DNA of 64,000 nt from Corynebacterium propinquum DSM 44285 (GTDB lineage: Bacteria > Actinomycetota > Actinomycetes > Mycobacteriales > Mycobacteriaceae): positions 124,001 to 188,000 of the forward strand of contig NZ_AQXC01000003.1 in assembly GCF_000375525.1 (NCBI RefSeq), given 5' to 3'. Of this stretch, positions 26,368 to 33,929 are shown piece after piece. A program made the position numbers and the translations under genes. The notes beneath the pieces are model-generated. The model saw only the letters and a program-made list of their open reading frames with translations. It ran no database searches and was not told where the DNA came from. Numbering within the stretch: the first letter of the stretch is position 1; each line of letters opens with the position of its first letter.

Positions 26368-27137
26368 GTGATGGTTCCTAGCTTTCCATAATCGGCGTGG
26401 ACGGTATCTCCTGGATGCACCCACATTGGTTTGGTGAATGATCCTGCCAAAATAATATCCCCGGCGCGCAAGTGCTCATCGTGCGCATGCAGCTTATTAG
26501 CCAGCCACGCCACACCCATGGCCGGATGATTCAGCACTGCCGCCGCAACCCCAGTGTCTTCAATCGCTTCGTTGCGGTACAACAACGCGGACACCCATCG
26601 CAGGTCCACAGCATCCGGTGCCACGGGGTTTCCCCCATAAATCATCGCGCCCAGAGCAGCATTATCCGAGATCGTGTCGACGATAGTGCGGCCCTGCATT
26701 TCAATCCGGGAATCCAAAATTTCCAGAGCAGGAACGACGTATTCGGTAGCGCGCAAGACATCAAAAATGCTTGCCGACGGGCCGTGCAGATCGTCTTTCA
26801 GAACAAACGCCAGCTCGACCTCGATTCGCACGCTGGAGAAACGGTCATGGTCGATCACGGAACCGTTTTCAAAAATCTGGTCTGCGAAAATCGCCCCGTA
26901 GTCTGGCTCGGTGATGCCGGTTGCCTCTTGCATCACCTTCGAGGTCAGCCCGATTTTCCTGCCGACGAGCTTACGGCCGTCGGCGATTCCGCGACGAACC
27001 CATTCTGCCTGCACCGCGTAGGAATCCTCCACGGTCATCTCCGGAAAGCGCTTGGTCAAAAGCTCCACTGGTTTGTGGTCTTTTTCCGCCTGCGCTAGTT
27101 CGTCGGCAATGACTATCTGCTGCTGTTTGCTCAACAT
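26352..27137 (-). CDS. hpaH: HpaH: 2-oxo-hept-4-ene-1,7-dioate hydratase
   Basis: A 261-residue member of the 2-keto-4-pentenoate hydratase family. It adds water to the oxo-heptenedioate made by HpaG. Typical segments are GRKIGLTSKVMQEATGI, the acidic FEN...RIEVELAFVL stretch that binds the metal, and EILDSRIEMQ. ATG 27137 is preceded by AAGGAGG at six bases, an excellent ribosome site, so the longer frame to 27224 is not used. It lies 47 bp after hpaD. Confidence 0.92.
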   Translation of the reverse strand: MLSKQQQIVIADELAQAEKDHKPVELLTKRFPEMTVEDSYAVQAEWVRRGIADGRKLVGRKIGLTSKVMQEATGITEPDYGAIFADQIFENGSVIDHDRFSSVRIEVELAFVLKDDLHGPSASIFDVLRATEYVVPALEILDSRIEMQGRTIVDTISDNAALGAMIYGGNPVAPDAVDLRWVSALLYRNEAIEDTGVAAAVLNHPAMGVAWLANKLHAHDEHLRAGDIILAGSFTKPMWVHPGDTVHADYGKLGTITCRFQ

Positions 27138-27184
27138 GACGTTCCTCCTTGTAGCCTGGTTCCTAGCCTGATCCCCGCCTAGGT

Positions 27185-28279
27185 TTACAGTTGGTTGCCC
27201 AGCTTGTATTCGCCCTTCTTCCAATCGGGAAGCTTGTCTTTATCGTCGTCCGGGCGAGTGTACGAGAAGCCGTCAGCACCAATGGTCTGCTCCATCTCGG
27301 AGGCGTCGGTACGCGAGGTCAGCGGAACCGGGTTGCCGTCTAAATCCAGAACGAGTGATCCCTCGCTATACCAGGACGGAACGACTGGCGTGCCCCACCA
27401 GTCGCGGCGCTGGTTATCGTGGACGTCCCAGGTCACGGCCGGGTTGTCTGGGTCTCCGGTGTAGTAATCCTGGGTGTAGATCTCGACGCGGTGTCCGTCT
27501 GGGTCGCGCAGGTACAGGTAGTACGCGTTGGAAACGCCGTGTCGGCCTGGGCCTCGTTCAATGCGGTCCGATTCACGCAATGCACCCAGCTTGTCGCAGA
27601 TAGCGATGATGTTGTGCTTTTCGTGTGTCGCAAATGCGATGTGGTGCATACGCGGGCCATCGCCACCGGTCATAGCGGTATCGTGCACGGTGGGCTTCCG
27701 GCGCATCCAGGCTGCGTAGACCGTGCCTTCGGAGTCCCGGATGTCTTCGGTGATGCGGAACCCGAGATCTTCCATGTAGCCCACTGCGCTCGGTACATCC
27801 GGGGTGATCTGATTGAAGTGGTCCAGGCGCACGATTGCACCCGGGATGTGTGCATCGTAGCTCCAGGCAAGACGCTCGCGGTGTTCTACTTCGTAGAAGA
27901 ATTCATAGGGAAAGCCCAGCGGATCCTGCACGCGCACGGAATCGCCAATGCCTTTGACGAATCCATCTTTGTTTCGTCGCACCTCACAGCCACGCGCTTT
28001 ATAGAATTCCTCGGCCAGGTCAAGATCTTCTGGGCTGCGCACACGGTAGGCAAACGCCGCCACCGCAGCCTGCTCACCTTTCCGCAACACCAAGTTGTGG
28101 TGGATGAATTCCTCATAGGTGCGCAGGTAGATCGCATCATCATCCTCGTCGGTCACGACAAGACCGAGCGTGTCGACGTAGAACTTACGGGAAGCTTCCA
28201 AATCCGTGACGACGATTTCCATATACGCGCAGCGCAGGATATCTGGTGCTTGAACTTTTGGAGATTGGGTATCAGTCAT
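27185..28279 (-). CDS. hpaD: HpaD: homoprotocatechuate 2,3-dioxygenase
   Basis: A 364-residue extradiol ring-cleavage dioxygenase of the vicinal oxygen chelate type, closely resembling the well-studied Brevibacterium fuscum enzyme in length and residues. Metal ligands are His154 (RLDHFNQ), His213 (MHHIAFATHE) and Glu266 (HRVEIYTQD). The second-sphere acid-base His is at 199 (TVHDTAM) and the active-site Tyr at 256. All are shifted by one relative to the Brevibacterium numbering. It opens 3,4-dihydroxyphenylacetate to 5-carboxymethyl-2-hydroxymuconate semialdehyde. It is not related to the HpaD of E. coli (LigB type). Confidence 0.96.
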   Translation of the reverse strand: MTDTQSPKVQAPDILRCAYMEIVVTDLEASRKFYVDTLGLVVTDEDDDAIYLRTYEEFIHHNLVLRKGEQAAVAAFAYRVRSPEDLDLAEEFYKARGCEVRRNKDGFVKGIGDSVRVQDPLGFPYEFFYEVEHRERLAWSYDAHIPGAIVRLDHFNQITPDVPSAVGYMEDLGFRITEDIRDSEGTVYAAWMRRKPTVHDTAMTGGDGPRMHHIAFATHEKHNIIAICDKLGALRESDRIERGPGRHGVSNAYYLYLRDPDGHRVEIYTQDYYTGDPDNPAVTWDVHDNQRRDWWGTPVVPSWYSEGSLVLDLDGNPVPLTSRTDASEMEQTIGADGFSYTRPDDDKDKLPDWKKGEYKLGNQL

Positions 28280-28370
28280 GATGACTCCTTAAAACAGAGG
28301 GCTAGCGCCAGATCAGGAGCTGACCTGGCACTGAAGCGGCATGAGGGGTGGGCGGCGCAGCTAAATGTGC

Positions 28371-29888
28371 TTAGTCCTGCTTGCCGAACACAGGGTTGTG
28401 GACTTTGTCCAGGTTGATGTGGACTGCTTGCTGGTCGGTGTAGAAGTCAATCGAGCGGTAGCCGCCTTCGTGACCGAGCCCGGAAGCTTTCACACCACCG
28501 AATGGGGTGCGCAGGTCACGGACGTTGTTCGAATTCAGCCACACCATGCCGGCTTCCACGTTTTGCGCGAAGTTGTGGGCGCGCTTCAGGTCGGAAGTCC
28601 ACACGTAGGCAGCCAGGCCGTACTTGGTGTTGTTCGCCAGTTCCAGGGCTTCTTCTTCGGTATCGAATGGGGTAATGGCGACGACTGGGCCGAAGATTTC
28701 TTCTTGGAAGATCTTCGCATCCGGTTTCACATCGATGAATACGGTTGGCTGCACGAAGTTACCCTCCGGGAATTCCTCCGGGCGCTCACCACCAGCGGCT
28801 AGGGTGGCTTCCTTCTTGCCGATTTCGATGTACGAGGTCACCTTTTCATAGTGTTCTGGGTGTACCAGCGCACCGACTTCCGTCTTCGGATCCGACGGCA
28901 GGCCAACCTTGACGCGCTTGGCCTGCGCAGCGTAGCGTTCGACGAACTCGTCGTAGATATCACGCTGCACCAGGATGCGCGAACCTGCGGTGCAACGCTC
29001 ACCGTTCAACGAGAACACGCCGAAAATGCAGGCATCGATCGCGGTTTCCATATCCGCATCATTGAAAACGATGGCTGGAGACTTACCGCCCAGCTCCATC
29101 GACAAGCCCTTCAGGTGTGGTGCGGCATTGGAGAAAATTGCCTGGCCGGTGCGGGATTCACCGGTAAAGGAAATCAGTGGTACATCTGGGTGCTTGACCA
29201 GTGGATCACCGGCATAGCCTTCTTCACCGTAGCCATTGACCAGGTTGAATACGCCCTTCGGCAAGCCTGCTTCCTCAAAGATTCCTGCCCACAGCTGCGC
29301 TGAAAGCGGGGTGAACTCGGCAGGTTTCAGCACCACGGAGTTACCCGTCGCAATAGCTGGAGCCAGCTTCCAGGATTCCAACATGAACGGAGTGTTCCAC
29401 GGGGTGATCAAGCCAGCGACGCCGATGGGTTTGCGGTTAACGTAGTTGATCTGACGGCCCGGCACCTTATACGCATCATCTGCCTGCGCGACGATGAGAT
29501 CTGCGAAAAAGCGGAAGTTTTCCGCGGCACGCTTGGCTTGGCCGGTGGCTTGCGTGATGGGCAGGCCGGAGTCAAAAGATTCCCAGGCAGCCAGTTTTTC
29601 CGCACGCGTTTCGACGACGTCGGCAATGTTGTTCAGCACGCGAGCCCGCTCACGCGGAAGTGCGTTGGACCACGTGCCATTGTCAAAAGCTTCCTTCGCG
29701 GCAGCGACTGCTCTATCGATATCCTGCGGCTTACCCGATGCTGCAGTGATGTACGTCCGGTTGGTCACTGGGTCGACAACATCGAATTCTTCGCCATCAA
29801 TGGATTCTACGAATTCACCATTGATGTAGTGCAGGATCTTTTCTGGAAGATCACTAGGTTTAGCTGCATCATTATTAATTGCGTTCAT
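28371..29888 (-). CDS. hpaE: HpaE: carboxymethyl-hydroxymuconate semialdehyde dehydrogenase
   Basis: A 505-residue NAD-dependent aldehyde dehydrogenase that oxidises the ring-cleavage product of HpaD. Catalytic Glu is in SMELGGKSPAIVF and catalytic Cys in SLNGERCTAGSRI; the NAD fold shows TGESRTGQ. The length and the ERCTAGSR motif match HpaE/HpcC. It lies 91 bp before hpaD and 12 bp after the GntR regulator in the same direction. Confidence 0.93.
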   Translation of the reverse strand: MNAINNDAAKPSDLPEKILHYINGEFVESIDGEEFDVVDPVTNRTYITAASGKPQDIDRAVAAAKEAFDNGTWSNALPRERARVLNNIADVVETRAEKLAAWESFDSGLPITQATGQAKRAAENFRFFADLIVAQADDAYKVPGRQINYVNRKPIGVAGLITPWNTPFMLESWKLAPAIATGNSVVLKPAEFTPLSAQLWAGIFEEAGLPKGVFNLVNGYGEEGYAGDPLVKHPDVPLISFTGESRTGQAIFSNAAPHLKGLSMELGGKSPAIVFNDADMETAIDACIFGVFSLNGERCTAGSRILVQRDIYDEFVERYAAQAKRVKVGLPSDPKTEVGALVHPEHYEKVTSYIEIGKKEATLAAGGERPEEFPEGNFVQPTVFIDVKPDAKIFQEEIFGPVVAITPFDTEEEALELANNTKYGLAAYVWTSDLKRAHNFAQNVEAGMVWLNSNNVRDLRTPFGGVKASGLGHEGGYRSIDFYTDQQAVHINLDKVHNPVFGKQD

Positions 29889-29900
29889 TGTTGGCTCCTT

Positions 29901-30596
29901 TTACTGGTAGCTATCCGTAGCTGAGTTGTTCGGTTCTGTAATTTCGCGGTAACTGCGTGCTGTCGCCATGCGGTGTTCCAGTGCTTTACGGCTGAGATAA
30001 TCCGCATCCGCACCCGCTTCCATGAGGTCGACGAGCTGCGCATGCTCGGCAACGGATTTGCTGGCGCGCTGCGGAACATAGCGAAACGTGGACACTCGGT
30101 GATAATTCAATTGTTGCCACTGTTCACGCAGTAACTTCATCAAGCGGCTATTCGGGCATTTATTGAATAACACCTCATGAAATTGTTGGTTAAGCCGCGT
30201 GAATTCCTCTGGTTCTGTAGCAATGTCGAGCTGCTGCATCTGGCGATTAAGCTCGCGGGCTGCAGCAAAATCTTCAGCGCCCAGGTGAGGTGCCGACAGC
30301 GCGGTGGCCGCGGCTTCCAACGTGGCGACGATTTCCATGGTTTCGAAATAGGCGTTGCGGTTATGCATCGTCACTTTTGCGCCCACATTGCGCTCATAAG
30401 TGACCATGCCTTCTGCTTCCAGCTGACGAATTGCCTCGCGGACAGGTACGACGCTGACCTGGAGTTCGTCGGCAAGAGCAGACAAGACTAAACGGTGACC
30501 TGGTTCAAATTCGCGCGTGCGGATCTTTTCGCTGATCCATGCATAAGCGTGCTGCGATTTGGACTGGACCGCCGAGTCCCTCAGGGAAGTTTTCAT
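29901..30596 (-). CDS. GntR-family regulator (FCD subfamily), likely hpa regulator
   Basis: A 231-residue regulator with an N-terminal GntR winged helix (about 15-80: YAWISEKIRTREFEPGHRLVLSALA..., SVVPVREAIRQLEAEGMV) and a C-terminal all-helical FCD effector domain with the HAQLVDLMEAGADADYLSRKALEHR segment. Its ATG overlaps the hpaG stop (ATGA), so it is co-transcribed with the pathway. FCD regulators usually bind organic acids and short AT-rich palindromes. The AATCATATATGAT palindromes at 23367 and 33779 and the variant at 32160 are the best operator candidates, so it probably controls itself and the whole set. Confidence 0.88.
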   Translation of the reverse strand: MKTSLRDSAVQSKSQHAYAWISEKIRTREFEPGHRLVLSALADELQVSVVPVREAIRQLEAEGMVTYERNVGAKVTMHNRNAYFETMEIVATLEAAATALSAPHLGAEDFAAARELNRQMQQLDIATEPEEFTRLNQQFHEVLFNKCPNSRLMKLLREQWQQLNYHRVSTFRYVPQRASKSVAEHAQLVDLMEAGADADYLSRKALEHRMATARSYREITEPNNSATDSYQ

Positions 30597-32101
30597 GCCC
30601 CCTCACTATCACGGAATTGCTGATAGGCCTTTTTGTTTTCCCCAGTCGGCGGGAACAAACCGTCGAGGCTGGCGCCTTCAGCAACCCGGCCTGCGACCCA
30701 TTCATCTTCGTGCTCTTTCGCCAGCGCGCCGTCGGCGATTTCTTCGGCTAGTTCGCGTGGAATCACGATCACCCCATCATCATCACCGACGATGACGTCA
30801 CCAGGAACAACAGTGGCGTTACCACAGGAAATAGCGATATCGCTGTCCCACGGCACGTGTTTGCGGCCAAGCACGCACGGGTGTGCACCTTGTGTAAAGA
30901 CGGGCAGCCCGATTTCACGTACTGCTTCATAGTCACGCACTCCGCCGTCAGTGACCACGCCTGCAGCACCGCGGGTTTGTGCCCGCAGCGCCAGAATATC
31001 GCCGAGCGTGCCCGAACCTGGTTCTTGGCGGCCTTCGATGACGATGACTTCGCCTTCGCGAACGGTATCGAAAACTTTCTTTTGCTCGTTCAGGCCGCCG
31101 CCGTGCTTTGTAAACAGGTCTTCGCGGCCTGCCACAAAGCGCAGTGTACGCGCACGGCCAACCAGCTTGGTGCCTTTTGTCTGTGGGTATACGCCCTCGA
31201 TCACGGACTGGTTGATGCCATGTTTGCGTAATTGCGCAGACAGCCCGGCGGTTGGGGTTTTCTTGAGCTTGTCGACGAGTTCTGCGGGCAGAGCCGGCCC
31301 GGATTCTGCTGTGTTGTCGCTGTCTTCTTGGCCGACAGGTGGTAATCCTGCTGATTCACGGTCGCCGAATGCATCTTCCCGAAGTTTGTCGTCGGTGTGC
31401 GGCAGGCTGCCAACCTCTGCATTGAATTCGCCTGGGCCTTCGACAACGGTGGTGCGCAAACGACCACTGCTCATTGTCGTTTTGGCGCTAGGAACATCAA
31501 CTTCTACTTCCACGACGTCGCCAGGCACAATCACGCTCGATCCACGCGGGGTGCCAGTCAAGATGATGTCGCCAGGCTCTAGTGTCATGTGCTGCGATAA
31601 GTCAGCGACAAACTGCGCAAGTGGGAAAATCAGGTCTTTTTCTGTGGTGCTATCTTCCTGCACAACGTCACCATTCACCCAGGTGCGCAAGCGCAGCGTG
31701 GCTGGATCAATAGCGGAAGCATCCAGTAGCTCTGGACCGATCGGGGTGTATCCATCGCGCGATTTGGAACGGGTATTAGACCCTTTATCCTGCGATTTAT
31801 AGTCATACAAACCAAGGTCATTCGATGCGGTGACATAACCGACGTAATCCCAAGCGTCGGCAAGAGAAACGTTGCGGGCTGACTTTCCGATGATCAGCGC
31901 GATTTCACCTTCAAAAGCCAACAGTTCAGTCCCCGCAGGGCGCTCCACCTCCGAGCCAGAAGCCGCAAGAGTGCTCGTGGCTTTCAGAAAATAGCTGGGC
32001 TGTTTCGGACGACGACCGCGCTGAGCCGCACGGGACTCGAAAGCGACGTGGACGGCAATGACTTTGCCCGGTTTCTCCGGAAGGATGTCAGGAATAGCCA
32101 T
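30593..32101 (-). CDS. hpaG: HpaG-like FAH-family enzyme fused to an RraA-like domain
   Basis: A 502-residue fusion. Residues about 1-280 are a fumarylacetoacetate-hydrolase-fold enzyme (FEGEIALIIG metal-ligand region, YVTASNDLGLYDY, GDIILTGTPRG), expected to act as decarboxylase/isomerase on the HpaE product. After an acidic linker, residues about 300-500 are an RraA/HMG-aldolase-like domain with GTLGDILALRAQTRG and the VTDGGVRDYEAV motif. In E. coli, HpaG is instead two FAH domains. I chose ATG 32101 (AAAAGGA upstream) over 32152. It is the first gene of the hpa operon and overlaps gntR by 4 bp. Confidence 0.85.
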   Translation of the reverse strand: MAIPDILPEKPGKVIAVHVAFESRAAQRGRRPKQPSYFLKATSTLAASGSEVERPAGTELLAFEGEIALIIGKSARNVSLADAWDYVGYVTASNDLGLYDYKSQDKGSNTRSKSRDGYTPIGPELLDASAIDPATLRLRTWVNGDVVQEDSTTEKDLIFPLAQFVADLSQHMTLEPGDIILTGTPRGSSVIVPGDVVEVEVDVPSAKTTMSSGRLRTTVVEGPGEFNAEVGSLPHTDDKLREDAFGDRESAGLPPVGQEDSDNTAESGPALPAELVDKLKKTPTAGLSAQLRKHGINQSVIEGVYPQTKGTKLVGRARTLRFVAGREDLFTKHGGGLNEQKKVFDTVREGEVIVIEGRQEPGSGTLGDILALRAQTRGAAGVVTDGGVRDYEAVREIGLPVFTQGAHPCVLGRKHVPWDSDIAISCGNATVVPGDVIVGDDDGVIVIPRELAEEIADGALAKEHEDEWVAGRVAEGASLDGLFPPTGENKKAYQQFRDSEGA

Positions 32102-32159
32102 GAAAAATCCTTTTCTGTGACGAGCATTTTCGACGAGCTTTCGGACAAGCACTTGCCCA

Positions 32160-32173
32160 AATCGTATATTATC
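32160..32173. promoter_or_regulatory. Operator-like site in the hpaG/permease divergent promoter
   Basis: AATCGTATATTATC matches the AATCATATATGATC site of the hydroxylase promoter (33779) at 12 of 14 positions. It lies between the two divergent starts (32101 and 32324), as expected for one operator serving both. Confidence 0.45.
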
Positions 32174-32323
32174 CCTACCATCACTGCAAGTGGTTCAATT
32201 CACACCATAGTGGTATATATAAGTCTCCACACACCACCGCGTTGGTGCCCACGCAGGCAGCAAGGCAGGATCAACTAATCCCACACTCCGCCTACCTCCC
32301 ACAACACCCCCGAAAGGACGTTT

Positions 32324-33688
32324 ATGTCGGTAACGCCCACCTCTGCCACGATCTCGGCGAAAGAACGTCGCCGCGTCGTTGCGGCGACCACCATCGGTAC
32401 CGCGATCGAATGGTACGACTACTTCCTCTACGCCGCCGTCGCTGGCCTGGTGTTCAACCAGCTCATGTTCGGCCCGCTCGAAGGCGGTTTGGCGACGATC
32501 GTCTCCTTCGCCTCAGTCGGCCTATCGTTCCTCTTCCGCCCGTTGGGCGCATTCTTGGCTGGCCACTTCGGAGACAAAGTGGGGCGACGCACCGTTTTGA
32601 TGGTCACGCTATTCGCCATGGGTGGCGCCACCACCCTGATTGGCTTGCTGCCGACGTATGACACCTGGGGAATCTGGGCCCCGATTTTGCTGATCACCTT
32701 GCGCATCATCCAGGGAATTTCTGCCGGTGGCGAGTGGGGATCAGCAGTTCTGCTGGCCGTTGAACACGCCCCGAACGATAAGCGCGGCTTGTACGGCGCC
32801 GGTCCGCAGATCGGTGTACCTATCGGCCTGCTGATGTCTTCTGGCGTGCTGTCCATCATGAACACCGTCGCGCCCGGCGATGCCTTCCTGGAATGGGGCT
32901 GGCGCATACCGTTCTTGTTCAGCATCGTGCTGGTCATTGTCGGTTACGTCATCCGCATGGGGGTTGACGAATCCCCGGTTTTCCAGGAAATCTCCGAACG
33001 CAAAGACGCGGAAGCGTCCAACCCCATCGGCATTTTGTTCAAGCGCTACCTGCCGCTGGTACTGACCGCGGCACTCGTTTTCGCTGGTAACGGCACCGTT
33101 GGATACATGACTACGGGCGGTTACATCCAGAACTACACCACTAACCCTGACGGCCCCATTGGCCTAGCACGCGGCGATGTCTTGAACGCCGTGACACTGT
33201 CGGCGGTGACCTGGATGCTCTCAACCCTGTTCGCTGGCTGGGTCTCGGACTATATCGGTCGCCGAATGACCTACCTGATCGGATTTATCCTCCAGGGCAT
33301 CGGTGCCGCCGCGCTGTTCCCGCTGGTCAATACCGGATCACTGGGCATGCTGTACCTGGCATTGATTGGCCTCACCGTCGGCTTGGGCCTGACCTACGGT
33401 CCACAGTCCGCGCTATACGCGGAGCTATTCCCGGCCTCGATTCGCGCCTCCGGTGTATCCATCACCTATGCCATCGGATCCGTGCTTGGTGGCGCATTCG
33501 CACCCATGATCGCCGCAGCGTTGTTAGAAGCAACCGGTACGACTTTCGCCATCTCTGGTTACCTGGTCAGCGCTTGTATCGTCGGTTTCATCTGCGTATT
33601 CCTTTTGCGCGAACGCAAGGGAATCCCGCTGGGGCCCGAGCATGAGCACGAGCAAATGACTGGGCATTTCACGTTCGGCACAAAGTAA
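32324..33688 (+). CDS. MFS permease (MHS group), probably for hydroxyphenylacetate
   Basis: A 454-residue, 12-helix metabolite:H+ symporter with TTIGTAIEWYDYFLYAAVAGLV at the start, the loop GHFGDKVGRRTVL between helices 2 and 3, and SDYIGRRMTYL between helices 8 and 9. It is a close structural relative of the permease after paaK. It is divergent from hpaG over a 220-bp promoter region. Context suggests uptake of 3- or 4-hydroxyphenylacetate. Specificity is inferred only. Confidence 0.83.
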   Translation: MSVTPTSATISAKERRRVVAATTIGTAIEWYDYFLYAAVAGLVFNQLMFGPLEGGLATIVSFASVGLSFLFRPLGAFLAGHFGDKVGRRTVLMVTLFAMGGATTLIGLLPTYDTWGIWAPILLITLRIIQGISAGGEWGSAVLLAVEHAPNDKRGLYGAGPQIGVPIGLLMSSGVLSIMNTVAPGDAFLEWGWRIPFLFSIVLVIVGYVIRMGVDESPVFQEISERKDAEASNPIGILFKRYLPLVLTAALVFAGNGTVGYMTTGGYIQNYTTNPDGPIGLARGDVLNAVTLSAVTWMLSTLFAGWVSDYIGRRMTYLIGFILQGIGAAALFPLVNTGSLGMLYLALIGLTVGLGLTYGPQSALYAELFPASIRASGVSITYAIGSVLGGAFAPMIAAALLEATGTTFAISGYLVSACIVGFICVFLLRERKGIPLGPEHEHEQMTGHFTFGTK

Positions 33689-33778
33689 GTAGCCAGCAGC
33701 CAGTAACCGGCAATCAGTAATCAGCAATCAAGAGACGTGCATATAACACTTCCAAAAAACTGTTGTACAGATCGCAAT

Positions 33779-33792
33779 AATCATATATGATC
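33779..33792. promoter_or_regulatory. Operator-like palindrome upstream of the flavin hydroxylase
   Basis: AATCATATATGATC contains the 12-bp perfect palindrome ATCATATATGAT, 137 bp before the gene start. The preceding bases (ATAATC) also agree with the site at 23367. Confidence 0.55.
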
Positions 33793-33929
33793 CTTGGATA
33801 AGACCCAGTTCACAGATCAAAGGATTATTTGATCTAGCTCATAAATTCTCCCACCGCTATCTCATGCGATCACCTTCCCGGAACCGATTACGCACACGCG
33901 GTGTCGAATAAGCAGCAAGGAGCAAAACA

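Noticed and set aside
27419-28417. Plus-strand frame of 332 codons opposite hpaD
   Set aside because: Mirror frame; hpaD has every ligand residue on the minus strand.
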